From Treponema sp. (GTDB lineage: Bacteria > Spirochaetota > Spirochaetia > Treponematales > Treponemataceae), in NCBI GenBank assembly GCA_016282455.1, contig JAEEKM010000094.1, positions 1 to 5,128 on the forward strand: 5,128 bases of DNA. The letters are read 5' to 3'. Position 1 is the stretch's first letter. Each line of letters begins with the position of its first letter. The position numbers were made by a program, and so were the translations under genes. The notes beneath the pieces are model-generated. The model was not told the DNA's origin and searched no databases. It saw only the letters and a list, made by a program, of their open reading frames with translations. Positions 1 to 5,128 of the stretch are shown in pieces.

Positions 1-123
1 AAGTGTGATGTCTTTTTTTACAGGAATTTCAATGTCACTTTTATTTCTGTAGCAGAAAAATCCCAGGCAGACGGTAGCAATAAAAACTGTTACAGAAAAT
101 ATTTTTTTACCAACGCTTTCCAT
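1..123 (-). CDS. N-terminal fragment of a membrane-anchored protein, cut by the window edge
   Basis: Only the first 41 codons are in the window and the frame is open to the edge. The start is well fixed: an in-frame stop (136-138) lies just upstream of the ATG at 121-123, and a purine-rich Shine-Dalgarno (AGAGG) sits six bases before it. The peptide begins MESVGKK, followed by a hydrophobic stretch at about residues 8-25 (IFSVTVF...GFFCY), and then turns charged and hydrophilic (RNKSDIEIP). This is the pattern of an uncleaved signal anchor or signal peptide with the rest of the protein outside the cytoplasm. A Cys ends the hydrophobic part, but it is preceded by Phe-Phe, a poor lipobox, so I do not call a lipoprotein. 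The start overlaps the end of the preceding gene by 17 bases, which indicates co-transcription and probably translational coupling. The family cannot be recognised from this much sequence. Confidence 0.72.
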   Translation of the reverse strand, partial: MESVGKKIFSVTVFIATVCLGFFCYRNKSDIEIPVKKDITL

Positions 124-1447
124 ATTCTTCCTCTCTTATGTATTCTTTGTATTGTAATTCTGTAGAGAAAAGAGTTCTCCATCCGTCGTCACTTATTTTT
201 ATGGGATACAGCAGGGCAGAAAGATTTAAGTCGCCCTTGTGCATTTTGCGGCACTTCCAGAAAGAATCAGTTTCTCCAAGGTAGTCCACTTCAAGAATAT
301 TTTTTATTCCCCAGAGATAGTATGGCAGGGCAGGAAGTGTAATATAATCTTTTACCGATTCAATTTTTTCCTGAATGCCGGAGATGATTCTTTTTGTTGA
401 AGTTTTTTCTACATAAGGAGTGCGCTCACTGTAATAGGCATCGAGTTCTTCTTTTTCTTCACCAGACATGAGAAGACATTTTACTTCAGGATACTGCTTC
501 TTAAAAAAGTTAAAAAGATTTTTGTAAAGCCTGATGATGGGTTTTGAAACTTCTGTAAATCTTTCCATGGCTCTTTTTTGAATTTCCGGAGAAAGAGTTT
601 CTACCATTGCGGCTAAATATTTTTCATAGGAAAAATCCGGAATGGGAATTGTTAAAGCTGAACCTGTAGCGCGTGCAAGTTCAAACAGGTAGAGGATGCT
701 GTCGTATTCATCTGTGGTAATGAGGATTTTGTGGCTTACAAAGGAAACATCAACGACATCTTCTGTATGCGTTTTTGTAAATTCTGCTTCCTGAGAAATT
801 TTATCTTTTACTGCCCGTCTTCTTGTGGTAAAGTCATACACTTTCTGACTTCCGTCTTTCATGGAAAAAATCATATCCACTTCGTATTCACCAAAGAAAC
901 AGGGACCGCCGAAGATTGCAGTTTCTTCTCCTTTTTCTACTGCATGTAAAAAATCAGTAAGTCCTGCAGTAAAATAAGGCATTTGATTTTTGTAAGGCCA
1001 GCGGACCTTTTTAAAAGGCGGAAACTTTTTTTCCACCGTAGGTGCATCATTTACTTCTACAACATTTTTGTAAACGACTGCTTTTTTTCTCTGACTGTAA
1101 AGTTCTTCTGCCTTTGCAAGAAGTTCTTTTTTTCTTGTTCTCAAGAGACGGATCTGTTCCTGTTTTTCAAAATCATTTTTTGAATCCGTACAATTTTTAA
1201 TTGTTTCGTTAATTTTATTAAGTTCTTCTAAATCTTCCTTTGGCAAGAGAGATTCAGGACTCACATTTTCGCAGGAACCTTCTGTTTCTAGCGTAAAAAA
1301 CTTTACTGCACTAAAAGGCCAGCGCAGGAAATCGTTTGTGGAATCTGCATAAACTGTATCTGCAAGTTTTATTTCAAATGAAGCCAAAACATTCTGAGCT
1401 GAATAAACATCTTTGTCTTTCAGATAAAGGTATTCCTGTTCTTCCAT
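107..1447 (-). CDS. Hypothetical cytoplasmic protein of 446 residues, family not recognised
   Basis: I do not recognise the family. The ATG has an AGGA Shine-Dalgarno seven bases upstream and lies 21 bases after the lipoprotein stop, so this is the second gene of the minus-strand operon. There is no signal peptide or convincing membrane helix. Residues about 68-122 are rich in Glu, Lys, Leu and Arg and probably form a coiled coil or long helical hairpin. Two short segments echo each other: LRWPF at 41-45, followed by FFT at 50-52, and VRWPY at 148-152, followed by YFT at 158-160. A Gly/aromatic patch (FGGPCFFGEYEVD) spans 179-191. The C-terminal half alternates predicted strands and helices: strand 239-244, helix 249-260, strand 265-270, helices 274-318, strand 322-327, and an LPALPYYL motif at 371-378. 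That order loosely resembles cyclodipeptide synthases, but the catalytic residues are not clearly kept, so I assign no function. Its neighbours suggest an envelope-linked context. Confidence 0.82.
   Translation of the reverse strand: MEEQEYLYLKDKDVYSAQNVLASFEIKLADTVYADSTNDFLRWPFSAVKFFTLETEGSCENVSPESLLPKEDLEELNKINETIKNCTDSKNDFEKQEQIRLLRTRKKELLAKAEELYSQRKKAVVYKNVVEVNDAPTVEKKFPPFKKVRWPYKNQMPYFTAGLTDFLHAVEKGEETAIFGGPCFFGEYEVDMIFSMKDGSQKVYDFTTRRRAVKDKISQEAEFTKTHTEDVVDVSFVSHKILITTDEYDSILYLFELARATGSALTIPIPDFSYEKYLAAMVETLSPEIQKRAMERFTEVSKPIIRLYKNLFNFFKKQYPEVKCLLMSGEEKEELDAYYSERTPYVEKTSTKRIISGIQEKIESVKDYITLPALPYYLWGIKNILEVDYLGETDSFWKCRKMHKGDLNLSALLYPIKISDDGWRTLFSTELQYKEYIREEEYGKRW
130..135 (-). promoter_or_regulatory. 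Shine-Dalgarno site inside the upstream gene that sets the start at 123
   Basis: On the minus strand the sequence reads GAGAGG, then AAGAAT, then ATG. It lies within the last codons of the 446-residue gene. Together with the in-frame stop right behind it (136-138), it makes the ATG at 121-123 the only credible start for the downstream gene. Confidence 0.6.
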
Positions 1448-1468
1448 AACGATTTCCTGTTTGATGAA

Positions 1469-2845
1469 TTACAATGCTGCAAGGCAGGACAGACGCTGGT
1501 TCAAGGAAAGTTTTGTATGCTCCAGTGTATTCAAATCAACCTTACCATTAACATCGGTTTTTCTATTGGCACCAGAATAGTAAAGGGTATTATCATTTAC
1601 ACTCCATGTATCAAGATGAAGTTCATCCATATACTCACAATTTTCCAAAACATTCTGCCATTCCATTGTTCTGGTATTTATTCGTATTAAATTTGAAAGC
1701 ATTGTAGCACGCAGGAATACTGTATAATCATTATCATATAATGCCTCATTTCCTTGATAATCCGGCCAGGCGTCACTGCTAGTAAAATCTCTTGTACAAA
1801 TATAGAGATAATCCCCCCTCTGTTCTGTGGATTTATAGCTTCCAACAATTGACCAGGTTTGTATTCCTGTAATTGTTCTGATATCAGTACCTCCAATTTT
1901 TTTAAAATCTATTCCTTCTTCAGTTTTCGAAAAACCAAAGACTCCATTATTTGAGGAAATTATATAACTGAATACTTCATCTGATACTTTTTCTCTTTCA
2001 GACTCAGGACCATTATATTTATAAATGACTGACTGCTCTCCCCATTCATCACATTCAACTGTATAGAGAACATCTTTTTCTTTATCTAATGACCAGGTCA
2101 GTTCGAAAGTAGATGCTACAACTTTTTTTTCAGAAAGATTATTAGTTGGGAAAGCCCATACAAAGGCTCCATTTTTGCTTGTATAATTACCTCCTGCATA
2201 AAGGTAAGTACCACTTTTATTTACCGCAATACGAGTGAGGACAAAAGGTTCTTCAGTATGCTTTGTTTCAAAAGCTGCCAGCTTGGTCCTTTGTTTTGTT
2301 TTTGGATTAAACATATAGAGATATTCACAGCCCCAGCCGTGGTCATCTGCCAGAATATAAGCATTTCCGTATTGATCAAAATCTAAGTGTCCTTCTTCCT
2401 GAAAACGCAGTCCGTCATTTTTACCTCTCTGAGTATCTTCAATAAGCAGGTCCGTTTGTGATCCGTCAGTATTAACGCATACCAGCTGGGTTAAAACAAT
2501 ATTTCCTGTGAGTGCATTTTCAGTTTCATCGGAAAACCAAAAGTAAAGGTCATTTGTACAAGGGGATTTCATGATTGACTTTACTGGAGCAAGTTCCACA
2601 TTACCTTCAATACTGGTTGCATTTTCCAAAGTTCCGGATTCCAACAATTTTACAACAGAAACCGCATCATCGGAAACAGAACGGGAATCAGGATTTACAG
2701 ACCGGTTATTTTCTGAAAAACCTCCCGTAGCACCTACTGCAATTGCACCAGTCAAATTAAACTTAACTGATCCGCCAAAAAGTCCGCAGGAAAAAAACAC
2801 AAATGCAAATGCAATGAGAGCAGATGCCGACAAAAACTTTTTCAT
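1469..2845 (-). CDS. Secreted lipoprotein with probable beta-propeller domain
   Basis: The product has 458 residues when started at the ATG at 2843-2845, which has GGAGG five bases upstream; a TTG one codon earlier would be only two bases from the Shine-Dalgarno and is rejected. The N-terminus MKKFLSAS is followed by a hydrophobic core and FVFFSC, so Cys20 is the likely lipidated residue after signal peptidase II cleavage. The lipobox is loose, as is common in spirochaetes. A low-complexity Ser/Asn/Val linker follows to about residue 90. After that come several repeats of 40-50 residues built on an aromatic strand, a turn and a second strand: examples are LYFWFSD (100-106), YLYMFNPKT (176-184), YLYAGGN (214-220), VLYTVECD (259-266), YLYICTRD (346-353) and LYYSGANR (421-428). 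These look like five to seven propeller blades, in the style of kelch or YVTN-type sensors and binding proteins. It is probably exposed on the periplasmic or outer face of the membrane. The ligand is unknown. It heads the operon behind the promoter at 2869-2877. Confidence 0.88.
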   Translation of the reverse strand: MKKFLSASALIAFAFVFFSCGLFGGSVKFNLTGAIAVGATGGFSENNRSVNPDSRSVSDDAVSVVKLLESGTLENATSIEGNVELAPVKSIMKSPCTNDLYFWFSDETENALTGNIVLTQLVCVNTDGSQTDLLIEDTQRGKNDGLRFQEEGHLDFDQYGNAYILADDHGWGCEYLYMFNPKTKQRTKLAAFETKHTEEPFVLTRIAVNKSGTYLYAGGNYTSKNGAFVWAFPTNNLSEKKVVASTFELTWSLDKEKDVLYTVECDEWGEQSVIYKYNGPESEREKVSDEVFSYIISSNNGVFGFSKTEEGIDFKKIGGTDIRTITGIQTWSIVGSYKSTEQRGDYLYICTRDFTSSDAWPDYQGNEALYDNDYTVFLRATMLSNLIRINTRTMEWQNVLENCEYMDELHLDTWSVNDNTLYYSGANRKTDVNGKVDLNTLEHTKLSLNQRLSCLAAL

Positions 2846-2850
2846 CAATA

Positions 2851-2855
2851 CCTCC
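2851..2855 (-). promoter_or_regulatory. Shine-Dalgarno that fixes the lipoprotein start
   Basis: GGAGG on the minus strand is followed by TATTG and then ATG. The five-base spacing favours the ATG at 2843-2845 over the adjacent in-frame TTG at 2846-2848, which would have a spacing of only two bases. The signal peptide therefore begins MKK rather than MMKK. Confidence 0.8.
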
Positions 2856-2868
2856 GAATATTTATTCT

Positions 2869-2877
2869 ATTATAACA
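2869..2877 (-). promoter_or_regulatory. Extended -10 promoter of the minus-strand lipoprotein operon
   Basis: The minus strand reads TGTTATAAT, a perfect TATAAT hexamer with the TGn extension. No good -35 is present at the usual spacing (the best candidate is AAAACA), which is acceptable for an extended -10 sigma-70-type promoter. Transcription would start near 2862, giving a leader of about 17 bases that contains the GGAGG site. No transcription data support it. Confidence 0.6.
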
Positions 2878-2906
2878 CAAAAAAGGCTTTTTGTTTTGAA
2901 AAAACC

Positions 2907-2934
2907 TTGTACTTCTGAAAAACTGTGCTATACT
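2907..2934 (+). promoter_or_regulatory. Extended -10 promoter of the P-loop protein gene
   Basis: TATACT at 2929-2934 is preceded by TGC, forming an extended -10. A weak -35 candidate (TTGTAC, 2907-2912) lies 16 bases upstream. The predicted start near 2941 leaves a 5' leader of about 40 bases ending in AGGAGG (2970-2975), five bases before the ATG. It is oriented away from the lipoprotein promoter, making this a divergent promoter region. Confidence 0.55.
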
Positions 2935-2980
2935 ATTCCTATAAGGAGAACAAAATATTTTTCTAATCCAGGAGGATAAA

Positions 2981-3661
2981 ATGGCAAAACAGGAATTATA
3001 TGAAAGAAGCCCCATCCGCGCTTACGATGCAGTGGCAAATGGCGGCCTTAAAGCAGGTGAACTTGGACTTGTTACTTCAAAGAAGGGTCTGGGAAAAACA
3101 CCCGTACTCATTCAGTTTGGAATGGATGCTCTTTTGAGCGGCAAACCTCTTGTGCATGTTTCTTTTGATCAGCACTCATCTAACGTTATCTCCGGCTACG
3201 ACGGAATCTTTACTGAGATTTCAAAAAAGAAGCCCCTTGCAAATGCAGCAGACGTTAAGGAGATGATTGTAAAGAACCGCACAATCCTTAACTTTAACCA
3301 GGATACTTTTAATCTGGAAAAAGTTGTGAACACTTTGAATGCACTTAAGGCAGGCGGAATCAGTGTTACCTGTGTTGTTATGGATAACGTTGATTTTACT
3401 AAGGCAAAGGAAAGTGACATTCAGGCTGTGGCAAGCTGGGCAAAAGCTACAAAGGCAAAAGTATGGCTCAGTGCAACTGCAGACAAGGACACACTGGCAG
3501 AACAGGCCCCCAAGGCAATTCTTCCTTACTTTAGTCATGTTGTTCACCTTGCATCAAAGGGAACTTCTACAATGATTCAGGTGCTTAAGGCTGGTAAATC
3601 AACAGACATTGATTCTAACCTCAAGCTGGATTCAAAGACACTTCTTATTACTGCAAAATAA
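2981..3661 (+). CDS. KaiC/RecA-like P-loop protein, single domain, function unknown
   Basis: A strong AGGAGG site five bases before the ATG fixes the start; the product has 226 residues. The N-terminal layout (IRAYDAVANGGLKAGELGL, about 12-30, then VTSKKGLGKT, 31-40) matches the KaiC/RadA/DnaB-type RecA fold, in which a GGL-x-x-G turn leads into the Walker A loop. The loop here is SKKGLGKT: the usual first Gly is Ser, while the GKT core (38-40) is kept. LVHVSFDQ (57-64) matches the second strand, where the family normally has a catalytic Glu; Asp63 and Gln64 are the nearest candidates. VTCVVMDNVD (129-138) fits Walker B with Asp135. VWLSATAD (161-168) fits the following sensor strand. At 226 residues it is one domain without helicase, DNA-binding or KaiC-duplication segments. 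It could be an ATPase, an adaptor or a degenerate nucleotide-binding protein. Its own promoter and a downstream terminator suggest a mainly monocistronic transcript. Confidence 0.85.
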   Translation: MAKQELYERSPIRAYDAVANGGLKAGELGLVTSKKGLGKTPVLIQFGMDALLSGKPLVHVSFDQHSSNVISGYDGIFTEISKKKPLANAADVKEMIVKNRTILNFNQDTFNLEKVVNTLNALKAGGISVTCVVMDNVDFTKAKESDIQAVASWAKATKAKVWLSATADKDTLAEQAPKAILPYFSHVVHLASKGTSTMIQVLKAGKSTDIDSNLKLDSKTLLITAK

Positions 3662-3663
3662 TG

Positions 3664-3707
3664 AAAGGGATTTTAGTCTGAATTAAAAGCAGACTGATAA
3701 ACCCTTT
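3664..3707 (+). other. First of two tandem RNA hairpins in the 3662-3779 gap
   Basis: Nested inverted repeats begin two bases after the stop codon. The outer arms are AAAGGG (3664-3669) and CCCTTT (3702-3707); the inner arms are AGTCTG (3675-3680) and CAGACT (3690-3695), with a nine-base loop. A few further T-A pairs between the arms are possible. No T-run follows, so this is not a plain terminator. It may protect the 3' end of the upstream mRNA or take part in an alternative fold with the terminator that follows. Confidence 0.55.
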
Positions 3708-3717
3708 AGTTCACACC

Positions 3718-3766
3718 ACTGCCTGGAAGGGAGACAGATTGTTTCGTTTTCAGGCAGTATTTTTTT
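3718..3766 (+). terminator. Rho-independent terminator (or attenuator) before the pyrophosphorylase gene
   Basis: ACTGCCTG (3718-3725) pairs perfectly with CAGGCAGT (3751-3758). The stem continues through GAA/TTT pairs and then GAGAC (3731-3735) with GTTTC (3741-3745), closing on an AGATT loop. The T-run at 3760-3766 follows directly, giving plus-strand polarity. It would end the P-loop gene transcript. The T-run stops 13 bases before the next ATG, so the next gene is read either by passing through this structure or from a promoter I cannot identify. Confidence 0.78.
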
Positions 3767-3779
3767 CACGGAGATATAA

Positions 3780-5018
3780 ATGACAAAAAGACAGGAAGAC
3801 CTTTCTGACGTAAAGAAAAAACTTTCAGAATTCGGTCAGGAACATTTGCTAAAGTATTTTGACGAGCTGAATGAAAGCGAGAAGGATTCCCTTCTTGAAC
3901 AGATACAGACAACTGACATGACCTGCATTTCTCAGGTGCAGAATAAAAATCATCTTGCAGAAAAAGGAAAGATTACTCCCCTTACTGCAATGGAACTTCC
4001 AGAAATTGAAGACAACAGAGAGTCCTTTAAGAAGACAGGACTTGAAGCAATCCGCAGTGGAAAGGTTGCCGCAGTTCTTCTTGCAGGCGGCATGGGTACC
4101 CGTCTGGGAAGTGATAATCCCAAGGGCATGTATGATATTGGTCTTACTCATCCCCTTTACATTTTTGAATGCCTTATTAAAAATCTCACTGACCTTACAA
4201 AAGAAGCAGGCTACCCCATTCATCTTTTTGTGATGACCAGCGATAAAAACCATGACAAGACAGTCTCCTTTATGACGGAGAAAAACTTTTTTGGTTACGA
4301 TAAAAACTTCATTCATTTTTTCAAGCAGGAAATGGCTCCAGCCACAGACTACGAAGGAAAAATTTATCTTGAAGCAAAAGACAGACTTGCTACTTCTCCT
4401 AACGGAAACGGCGGCTGGTTTATTTCCATGCAAAAAGCAGGTCTTCTTGATTTAGTTCACAAAGAGGGCATTGAGTGGCTTAACACTTTTGCAGTTGATA
4501 ATGTTCTTCAGCGAATTGCAGATCCGGTTTTTGTCGGTGCTACAATTCAGAAAAAATGTGCAGTTGGTTCAAAGGTTGTGCGCAAGGCAAGCCCTGATGA
4601 AAAAGTCGGCGTTATGTGCCTTGAAGACGGTAAGCCTTCCATTGTTGAATACTATGAACTTACAGAAGAGCTGATGAATGCTAAGGATGCAAAGGGAGAT
4701 CCAGCCTACAACTTTGGTGTGATTTTAAACTACCTCTTTAACGTTAAGGCACTGGAGTCTCTTTCAGAAAAACTTTCACTCCACATTGTGGAAAAGAAAA
4801 TTCCTTTCATTGATGAAAATGGAAATCCCATTAAGCCTGAAAAACCAAACGGATACAAATTTGAAACACTGGTACTGGATATGATTCACAAGATGGATTC
4901 CTGTCTGCCCTTTGAAGTGGTGCGTGAAAAAGAATTTGCTCCGATTAAAAATGCCACTGGAGTTGATTCAGTGGAAAGTGCACGGGAGCTTCTTAAAAAG
5001 AATGGCGTTACTTTGTAA
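3780..5018 (+). CDS. UDP-N-acetylhexosamine pyrophosphorylase, UAP1/UDPGP type
   Basis: This probably makes UDP-GlcNAc (or a related UDP-sugar) and pyrophosphate from the sugar 1-phosphate and UTP, in the cytoplasm. The start has GGAG six bases upstream. An N-terminal helical segment (LSEFGQEHLLKYFDEL, 15-30) is typical of UAP1 proteins. The nucleotide-binding signature LLAGGMGTRLG (100-110) is followed by PKGMYDIGL (114-122), with the conserved Lys115. Further family blocks are SPNGNGG (206-212), the VDNVLQRIADPVFVG region (239-253), VGVMC and VEYYEL (277-294), YNFGVILN (310-317), EKPNGYKFE (354-362) and REKEFAPIKNA (382-392). All of these recall the human UAP1/AGX enzyme in order. The length is 412 residues against about 500 in the eukaryotic enzymes, because the chain ends soon after the APIKN block and lacks their small C-terminal domain. 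UDP-glucose or UDP-GalNAc specificity cannot be excluded. The gene follows the terminator at 3718-3766 and converges with the next gene. Confidence 0.92.
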   Translation: MTKRQEDLSDVKKKLSEFGQEHLLKYFDELNESEKDSLLEQIQTTDMTCISQVQNKNHLAEKGKITPLTAMELPEIEDNRESFKKTGLEAIRSGKVAAVLLAGGMGTRLGSDNPKGMYDIGLTHPLYIFECLIKNLTDLTKEAGYPIHLFVMTSDKNHDKTVSFMTEKNFFGYDKNFIHFFKQEMAPATDYEGKIYLEAKDRLATSPNGNGGWFISMQKAGLLDLVHKEGIEWLNTFAVDNVLQRIADPVFVGATIQKKCAVGSKVVRKASPDEKVGVMCLEDGKPSIVEYYELTEELMNAKDAKGDPAYNFGVILNYLFNVKALESLSEKLSLHIVEKKIPFIDENGNPIKPEKPNGYKFETLVLDMIHKMDSCLPFEVVREKEFAPIKNATGVDSVESARELLKKNGVTL

Positions 5019-5032
5019 AAGATGAGCTGACT

Positions 5033-5128
5033 TTAGTCCACGTATTCACTTACCACAGAGCGAACGGCTTCAAGGTAGCCCTCTCCAAAAAGATTCAGGT
5101 GGTTTAAGAGATGGTAAAGATTGTAAAG
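5033..5128 (-). CDS. C-terminal end of a probable fructosamine kinase family protein, cut by the window edge
   Basis: Only the last 31 codons and the stop are present. The residues read LYNLYHLLNHLNLFG, then EGYLEAVRSVVSEYVD. The LYxLYxLLNHLNLFG block followed by a Tyr and a short amphipathic helix is how the fructosamine/ketosamine-3-kinase family (aminoglycoside-phosphotransferase-like fold, usually about 290 residues) ends, as I recall from YniA-type proteins. Such enzymes phosphorylate sugar-amine adducts on glycated proteins or small molecules, promoting their breakdown. The catalytic part lies outside the window, so activity cannot be judged. The gene converges with the pyrophosphorylase gene, with 14 bases between the stop codons and no good terminator in the gap. 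Confidence 0.72.
   Translation of the reverse strand, partial: LYNLYHLLNHLNLFGEGYLEAVRSVVSEYVD

Noticed and set aside
49..99. Lipoprotein lipobox in the left-edge protein (Cys after GFF)
   Set aside because: The residue before Cys is Phe, and signal peptidase II needs a small residue there; an uncleaved anchor or an ordinary signal peptide is more likely.
2846..2848. TTG as the start codon of the lipoprotein gene, adding one residue
   Set aside because: It would sit two bases from the GGAGG site, whereas the following ATG has five-base spacing and gives a standard MKK signal peptide start.
2879..2892. AAAAAAGGCTTTTT in the divergent region as a terminator or operator palindrome
   Set aside because: The arms are only A and T with a three-base centre, no transcript is expected to end there, and A-tract composition explains it.
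2571..2918. A 115-residue plus-strand open frame crossing into the divergent promoter region
   Set aside because: It is antisense to the lipoprotein signal-peptide region, shows no motif, and its end overlaps the promoter elements.
3662..3779. A known riboswitch class or a small RNA gene in the gap
   Set aside because: The two hairpins do not match the core sequences of any riboswitch I recognise, and there is no clear promoter to make a separate RNA; I kept only the attenuator hypothesis.
3849..4433. A 194-residue open frame on the minus strand
   Set aside because: It lies wholly inside the strongly supported pyrophosphorylase gene, has a Cys/Phe/His-rich composition typical of an antisense shadow, and shows no recognisable motif.
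5019..5045. Bidirectional terminator between the convergent genes
   Set aside because: The only inverted repeat is four base pairs with a two-base gap and no T-run follows on either strand.

Overview
The window looks like chromosome from a low-GC host-associated bacterium, most likely a spirochaete of the Treponema type. The reasons are an A/T-rich base composition, a loose spirochaete-style lipobox (FFSC) on a lipoprotein, and a eukaryote-like UAP1-type nucleotidyltransferase. The genus is an inference and was not checked by any search. I see no mobile element, tRNA, rRNA or CRISPR array.

Left half (1-2845, minus strand): three genes appear to form one operon, read right to left. They are a 458-residue lipoprotein with a probable beta-propeller body, then, after 21 bases, a 446-residue cytoplasmic protein of unknown family. 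The third is a membrane-anchored protein whose start lies inside the end of the 446-residue gene and which runs off the left edge. An extended -10 promoter at about 2869-2877 drives the set. The first and third products look envelope-directed; the shared role is unknown.

Centre (2846-2980): a divergent intergenic region holds two back-to-back extended -10 promoters separated by an A-tract-rich stretch.

Right half (2981-5018, plus strand): a 226-residue KaiC/RecA-like P-loop protein with a degenerate Walker A motif comes first. A 118-base gap with two tandem RNA hairpins follows, the second an intrinsic terminator whose T-run ends 13 bases before the next start codon. Next is a 412-residue UDP-N-acetylhexosamine pyrophosphorylase of the UAP1/UDPGP type that lacks the usual C-terminal domain of the eukaryotic enzyme. 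It probably supplies UDP-GlcNAc or a related sugar nucleotide for cell-wall and glycan synthesis.

Right edge (5033-5128, minus strand): the last 31 residues of a probable fructosamine-kinase-family protein converge on the UAP1-like gene, with 14 bases between the stop codons.

The most interesting leads are the unknown 446-residue protein, whose C-terminal half loosely resembles cyclodipeptide synthases in element order; the hairpin pair that may act as an attenuator; and the atypical single-domain ATPase-like protein. None of these is proven by the sequence alone.
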